This document shows, in pieces, positions 58,200 to 64,000 of a stretch of 64,000 nucleotides of DNA. The notes under the pieces were generated by a model. The model was not told where the DNA came from. It ran no database searches and was given only the letters and a program-made list of their open reading frames with translations. This stretch comes from Ceratotherium simum simum. Its lineage: Eukaryota > Chordata > Mammalia > Perissodactyla > Rhinocerotidae. Location: assembly GCF_000283155.1 (NCBI RefSeq), contig NW_004454195.1, positions 6,641,102 to 6,705,101 of the forward strand. Direction: 5' to 3'. The position numbers and the translations under genes are program-made. Every line of letters starts with the position of its first letter. Position 1 is the stretch's first letter.

Positions 58200-60283
58200 T
58201 CTTTTCATTTTTTAAATATATAATTTTTAAGTTATTTTCTTAGTATTGTCCTAAGGGTTATCATTAACATCTTAACTTATAACAACGTGGTTTGGATTAA
58301 CACCAACTTAATTTCAATAGTGTATAAAAACTTTGCTTCTATAATGCTCCATTTCTCCCTTTCTTTTATGCTGTTATTTTCACTAATTACATCTTTACAC
58401 ATTGTATGCCCATCAACTTAGATTTATAATTATTGATTTATGAAGTTGCCTTCTAAATCAGACATAAGAAAAAAAGGAATTATAAACAGAAAATACATTA
58501 TACTTTCTAGTACATTTACCTATATTGATACCTTTACCATTGTTCTTTATATTTTCATGTGCATTTCAGTTACTGTCTAGTGTCCTTTCATTTCAGCTTA
58601 AAGGATTTCTTTTAGTATTTCTTAGACAGTAGGTCTGCTAGCAATGACTTTTCTCCATTTTTTATTTATCTGGGAAGGTCTCAATTTCTCCTCCTTTTAC
58701 AAAAGATTGTTTTGCCAGATATAGAATTCTTGGTTGACACTCTTTTTTCTTTCAGACCTTTGAGTATGTCATCCCACTGCCTTCTGGCCTCCATGATTTC
58801 TGAGGAGAAATCTGCTGTTAATTTTATTCAGTAGCTCTTGTGTATGATGAGTCTTTCTCTCTTGCTGCTTTCAATTTTCAAAATATTTTCTTATTATCAT
58901 TGTGATTTTCTCTTTGAATTATGTAATATTTAGAAGACCTTGCTTAGTTTCTAAATATTTTGAGATGTTATAGTTATCTTCTATTATTTTTTTTCTACTT
59001 TGATTTCACTTGGTATAGAGAACATACTATGTATGGCTCCAATACTATAAAATTTGTTGAGAATTACTTTATGGTCCAATATATAGTCTATTTTTGTTGA
59101 TTATTCATATCCAATTGAAGAGAAAATGTATTCTGTAGTTATCCCATGCAGTGTTGTATATGTTTCCATTAGGACAGGTATATTAATTATGTTGCCTAAT
59201 TATCTTATATCTTTAAGAATTTTTGCTTGTTTATTTTATCAGTTATTGACAGTTGTCCATTAAAATCTTTCTCTATTTGTCTACATCTCCTTTCATTTCT
59301 CTAAGTGTTTTTCTTTATATGTTTTGAGGCTATATTATTAGGTACCTATGAATTTAGAATTTCATTTCTTTGTTTTAAATTGATTCAAATTATTAAATGT
59401 TTTTATTTACCTCTAGTAATATTTCACTTTAAGGTCTACTTTGTCTGATATTAGCAAAGCTATATAACATTGAGTGTTTGTATGGTATATTTTTTCCATC
59501 CTTTTACTTCCAATCTTTGTGTCTCACTACACTTTGTGTGTGTTTGATAAGCAACATATAGTTGTTATTTTCATGCAGCCATTCCCTTTGTCTTTTAATT
59601 TGAACATGCTTTCTATTTACTTTTAATGTAATCATTGATATATGTGTTTGAGTTTATACCTATCATTTTACTATTTGTTTTCTCTTAGCCCTACTTTTTC
59701 TTTATTCTCTTTCTTTTGCTTTTTGCTTTCTTTCTAAATTATGTATTTTTATTTCATTTGTATTCTATATTAACTTGCTGCGTGTTTTTATTTTTAGTGA
59801 TTGTTCTGTAAAACATAAAGCCTATCCACAACTTATTGAAGAAAACTTTAAGTTTTCCTTTTCTACATTCTCCTTTCTACACAAGGTAAGAATTTTAGAA
59901 CAGTTTATTTTCTCTTACCTATCTTTCAACTTCTCTGCTACTATTTTTTAGTGTTTTAATTCCATGTGCGTTTTAAACCCCAGGAGATACTATTTTTATT
60001 ATTGATTTATACAATCATTATTAATTTGCATGTTCCTACATATTTACCCTTTTGTTGCTCTTCTGTCTTTACATATGATATGCTTTCCATCTGGGGTCAT
60101 TTTCTACTGCCTAAAGGATTCCTACTAGGCTTTCTTTTACTTCAGATGTACTGTCAATGAATTCTCTCAGCTTTTATTTTTCTGAATGTTTTTACTTTGG
60201 CTTCATTTTTTTCTATGTATTTTCACTGAGTATAAATTTCAGGTGTCCCTTTTTTTCTCAGCTCTTTGAAGATGGCATTTTAT
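58200..60283 (-). mobile_element. Old L1, antisense (5' part / ORF2 endonuclease part)
   Basis: Antisense L1-like order: 'agtgtcctttcatttcagcttaaaggatttcttttagtatttcttagacag', 'gttttgccagatatagaattcttggttgacac', 'cccactgccttctggcctcc', 'tctctcttgctgctttcaattttc', and further on 'caacatatagttgttattttcatgcagcc' and 'ctactttgtctgatattag' of the ORF2 N-terminal region. The junction with the 57-kb copy near 58.19 kb skips a part of L1, so this may be a separate insertion or a rearranged one. All frames broken. Confidence 0.7.
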
Positions 60284-60766
60284 TGTTTTTATGTGTTGAA
60301 TTGTGTCACCCAAAAAGATACGTTGAAGATCTAACTGCCAGTACATCAGAATGTGACCTTTTTTTGGAAATAGGGTATTTAAAGAGCTAATCAAGTTAAA
60401 ATGAAGTCATTGGCATGAGCTCTAACGTAATGTAACTAGTGTTCTTATAAAAAGGGGAAATTTGGACACAGATTCAGACATACACGTACCAAAGATGATT
60501 TGAAGAGACACAGGAGAATGCTATATGAAAATAGAAGATTGGAGTGATATATCTATAATCCCCAGAATGCCAAAGATTGCCAGCAAGCTACCAGAAGCTA
60601 GGAAGAGTCAAGAAAAGATTCATCTACAAGTTTCAGAGGGAAAATGGCACTTCTGACACCTTTATTTCATACTTCTAACCTCCAGAACAGTGAGACAATA
60701 AATTTCTTTCTTTAAGTCAGCCAGTTTGTAGTACTTTGTTAACAGTAGCCCTAGTAAACTAATGCA
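60284..60766 (+). mobile_element. Solo MLT1-type LTR (ERVL-MaLR)
   Basis: About 480 bases matching an MLT1 LTR from start to end: 'ttgaattgtgtcacccaaaaagatacgttgaagatctaactgcc', 'cagaatgtgacc', 'ttggaaatagggta', 'gtgttcttataaaaaggggaaatttggacacag', 'ccagaagctaggaagagtc', 'ttctaacctccagaacagtgagacaataaatttc' (AATAAA at 60697-60702), and the end 'gtactttgttaacagtagccctagtaaactaatgca'. No internal retroviral-like sequence follows, so it is a solo LTR left by recombination. It interrupts L1-derived sequence. The 5-base target repeat could not be confirmed. Confidence 0.92.
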
Positions 60767-61600
60767 GTTTCTTCTGACTTCTTCATTTCTGTTGAAAAGT
60801 CTGTTAACTCTTTGAAAGTGTTGTGTCATTTTTCTCTTTAAGATTTTCCTTTTGCCTCTGGTTTTCAGCAGTTTGACTCTAATGTACCTATACGTGGTTT
60901 TATTTGTATATATCCTCTTTGGGTCTCATGTTTCTTTGACCTGTGACTTGATACATTTCATAGGTTTAGAAATATTCTTTGAAATATCTTTTCTAATGAT
61001 ACTTTTTCACTTTTCTCGTCTCCATATGGAAATGCAAATATAGATTATGTTACATCTATTCACCAACTTCCATATGTCTTGTGTCATTTTCTGTGTTTTC
61101 AATGTTTTGTCTCAATACTACAATCTGGATATTTCCTACTGTTCTATCTTCCAGTTCCCTAATCCTCTCTTTCTCTTCTCTTAAATGCATATTTTGAATT
61201 ATCAGTGTTAGATTATTTTACTTTTTTAGTTCTGGAATTTCCATTTGATTCTTTGTTATTGATTCCAATTCTCTTGTGATATTTACCATATTTCAAAAAA
61301 CTATATCATAGGTATTTGAGTTTATTAATCATAGGCATTTGAAAGTCTGGTTTGGATGACTGCAATATCTGTATCATCCACGAATCTGTTTTATTGTGTA
61401 AATTTTCTCTTGGCTTTCTGTCATTTGGTCTCATTTACTGGCAAGCCTGGTAATTTCAGATTGTCTGCCAGACATTGTATATGAAAATTTATGGGTGTTT
61501 TGGTTGAAGTTATCTTCCTCCAGAGAGAAGTTAATCACCCTCTGGCAGCAAATAGATATAAGAAAACTGTTTTAATACAATCAAGCATTGAGATTATTCA
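60767..61600 (-). mobile_element. Old L1, antisense (continuation after the LTR)
   Basis: Continues the L1-like antisense text that the LTR interrupts: 'tcttctgacttcttcatttctgttgaaaagtctgttaactctttg', then 'ttccttttgcctctggttttcagcagtttgactctaatgtac', 'agaaatattctttgaaatatc' and 'ttttagttctggaatttccatttgattc'. This resembles the L1 region also seen at 3.9-4.6 kb. Right edge uncertain; 61600-62790 is unassigned. Confidence 0.65.
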
Positions 61601-62785
61601 ATGTTATGTCTCAGCTTTGTGATGTTCTGCTATTTCTAATTTGCTCCTACTCCTGCAGTGTAGCCCTCCACAGCTCTCAAGAGAAAGCCTGAGGTTTTAC
61701 CGTGATCTCTCCTTCACAAAGAGACTTCAATTCCAAGTTTCATCTCTTCAGAACTATCAGTCAGGTAAAATCTTCAGTCTGCTGTTTAGCCTCATCAGTG
61801 GCTTTTTGCTCAATTTCTTGACCTCTTGATCTAGGCATACGAAGCTTAGGAACTGGCAAATTTTTTGAGAGAAAAGTGAACACAGAATACAGGGCTAATT
61901 CCTCTGTGGTTATCTTTTCTCTGGCATCCTTGGTTTCTTGAATATAGGGTGCCTATTTTTGTCTCTTGAGGCTAGTGAGTCTGCAACAAGCACTCGGATT
62001 TCTATTTAGGCTCTAGGCTTCTATACACAAATGACCCAAGTGGAAAATACTTAGTTGAGTATAGGACTCAACTCAATGATTTTTCCTTCTCTCTGAGATC
62101 TTAGCCCATGAAATCTGTTGGCCTTAGTTGATCTCTATTGTCTTCAAATGCTCTCTCATTAAATATATATTATTTTATTCCATTTTTATCTGTTCTTCTC
62201 TAGGAGGTTTTTTTTTATTCCCCCTAACACAAGCTTCTCCTTTATACCCGGGAACTCCTTTTAAAAAAAATGTTTGTACTTTATCTATCTGTTTTTTTCT
62301 TTTCTCTATATCTTTCCACCATTTTCCCTCATTTTCCTTATGTTCTCTGTTCTGTTAGTAAATAAAAAGTGATCTAATCATGGAGATAAGCATAGGATTG
62401 ATCTAATGATATATATACCAAAGAAACAGCCATAAATGTTGAATAAATTTAAAAAGAAAGCCATCAGTTCTACCCTACAATTATCTATTCTTTTCCACAT
62501 ACCCTCTGCCCCCCAGCAACACTTTTTGAACTGATCCAGATATCAAATCCAATGTTTCCACCACTTTTAAACTTTCTGTCATGATCCTTTGCTTCACTTC
62601 CTTCTTTAGGTTTCATATTCATCACTAGAAGCATTTCCTTTCAAATATGTTCAACTATGTCCCTCTCTCTCCATCAGTCGTTGAACATACAGTCCTAGTT
62701 TTTACCAGTTGTCCTTGAGTAATTATTAGTAGCATCCTTTTACCTTCATAATTATTCTTAATTTTATATGACTAATATTATATTG
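61601..62785. other. No gene seen
   Basis: About 1.2 kb of T-rich sequence that may be further decayed L1 or L2. Frames below 80 codons. No supported feature. Confidence 0.35.
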
Positions 62786-62789
62786 CTAT

Positions 62790-63880
62790 CCATTACTCAC
62801 ACACACTTAGAAAGATCTCAATCTTGGCTGAAACAAAATATGCAAATTCTCTATTGCGCTGCAGAGTAATTTATCCAACTATCTACCTGACATCTGTTCT
62901 AGAAAGTCTAATAGCCATCTCATAATTAATATTCCCCAAACAGAATTTTTGGCCTCCCTACCCCATCTCCTTAAACAAGTCCTCTTCTTGAATCCTTAAT
63001 TGCTATAAATGACACTAGCATTCAGCTAGTTGCTAGAGAAATAAATATGAGTCATCTTTAGTTCCTACACTTCCTGATATCTAAGAAATATATGTTGAAC
63101 CCTTTTACTTCTCTTCCATCCCCACTGCCACCCCTGCATTCTAATGTACCATAATATCATTCCTGGATTGCAGTAAGAGCTTCCTAATAGCACTCAGTCC
63201 ATTCTCTGCATGGCTCCAACATTAACATTTTTAAAATGTAAAGATTGTAAATGGGAGTTGAAAATAGGGAGTATAGCTATAAGAAAGACAAATCAATAAG
63301 AAAGTAATCCAAGCACTATATTTTTTTGTGAGTAAGGGGCCTGATCATTAAGTGGTCTGTAGTAAAGGGGTGGTCTTCTAATCTGATGGAATTACTGCTC
63401 TGCTTAAGGGCTTTATATCTTAGCTTCAGTAGCTTTTCATTGCTCTCAGCAGAAAATACTCACCATGGCCTATAGAATCTTGTTTTATCTGCTGATTACC
63501 CCTAACCATTCTCCTCTTCACCCAGCACCAGCCACACTGGCCTCTTTTTGCTTCTGGTCCTTTATTATTACTTCTCTTTACAACTCTTATCACTTATCTC
63601 TTCCATTTCATATTTTAAGCATCAGCTCAACAATCATCTCTCTGTTCTCTCTGTGTTCAAGTGACCTCTGTCTTAAAACACCAGTTATTCTCTATCACGC
63701 CATATACCTTATTGATTTTGCAACATATATGACAATGAAAAATTATTTTTTTCATTGTTGTTTACTTGTGCATTGTTTATTTCTGCCACCATAATAAGAT
63801 TTTAGGAAGCTTCTCTATCTTCTTTACCTCTGTAGTCCTTAGAACAATACCTGGCTTAGAGTAGCTGCTCCCTGAATAAT
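62790..63880 (+). mobile_element. L2 LINE, long 3' copy
   Basis: L2 order: 'atctcataattaatattccccaaacagaatttttggcctccc', 'acttctcttccatccccactgccacccctgc', 'cctggattgcagtaagagcttcctaatag', 'tccattctctgcatggctcc', 'cctctttttgcttctggtcc', 'catcagctcaacaatcatctctctg', 'tttacttgtgcattgtttatttctgccacc' and 'acaatacctggcttagagtagctgctccctgaataat'. A stretch at 63240-63370 does not fit and may be an insertion. Non-coding. Confidence 0.8.
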
Positions 63881-63884
63881 TATT

Positions 63885-64000
63885 ATTATTTTTTTTAATT
63901 TTGTGTTTATTACAGTAACATTGGTTTATAACATTGTAAAAATTTCAGGTGTACATCATTATACTTCTATTTCTGCATAGATTACATCATGTTCACCACC
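63885..64000 (-). mobile_element. L1 3' end, antisense, leaving the window
   Basis: Starts with an ATT/poly-T tract at 63885-63900, then 'gtgtttattacagtaacattggtttataacattgtaaaaatttcaggtgtacatcattatacttctatttctgcatagattacatcatgttcaccacc'. The last 60 bases match the nested L1 at 37.31 kb, so this is the same young L1 subfamily. The element continues beyond base 64000. Confidence 0.88.

Noticed and set aside
1..64000. Search for an undescribed functional system (gene cluster, toxin-antitoxin, phage, plasmid or mobile operon)
   Set aside because: The window shows a mammalian repeat landscape without any operon, ribosome binding sites, CpG island or protein-length frames.

Overview
This window is mammalian nuclear DNA, most likely from a horse or another perissodactyl. 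The diagnostic evidence is five copies of an ERE-type SINE: a tRNA-like head starting GGGGCCGGCCC, a GTGGTGTAGTGG A box, a GGTTCGGATCCC-type B box and a characteristic GATGTTAGCTCAGGG tail. As far as I know this family is confined to equids and their relatives. Everything else fits a placental mammal: L1, L2 and MIR fragments of many ages, Tigger and hAT DNA transposons, an MLT1-type LTR, AT-rich base composition and no CpG island. I find no convincing protein-coding gene, exon, tRNA gene or rRNA gene. The longest open frame is 166 codons (32265-31765, minus), has no recognisable domain and is within chance expectation. The window is best read as intergenic or deep intronic sequence. Layout: 0-5 kb, old L1 pieces in antisense plus a young-looking 3' L1 insertion with target-site duplications (TSDs) and an ERE. 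5-34 kb, mostly unassigned DNA dotted with MIR and L2 fragments, two EREs, LTR-like repeats and an AT/AC microsatellite. 35-37.6 kb, a Tigger element followed by an old plus-strand L1 that is itself split by a small minus-strand L1. 37.6-46 kb, mainly unassigned, with two adjacent hAT elements, a candidate conserved regulatory stretch near 43 kb and an ERE. 46.4-46.8 kb, a complete tRNA-Glu-headed, RTE-tailed SINE with a perfect 13-bp TSD. 47-64 kb, a repeat-dense block: L2, then several minus-strand L1 copies, interrupted by a TA-flanked MITE, an ERE and an MLT1 LTR, then another L2 and the 3' end of an L1 that leaves the window. The main interest is insertion archaeology. Several insertions carry intact TSDs and sit inside older elements, so the order of events can be read directly. 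I found no undescribed functional system. The most unusual items are the chimeric tRNA-Glu/RTE SINE at 46.44-46.84 kb and a double hairpin created inside an L1 at 57.18 kb. All family names come from memory of consensus sequences, not from a database search.
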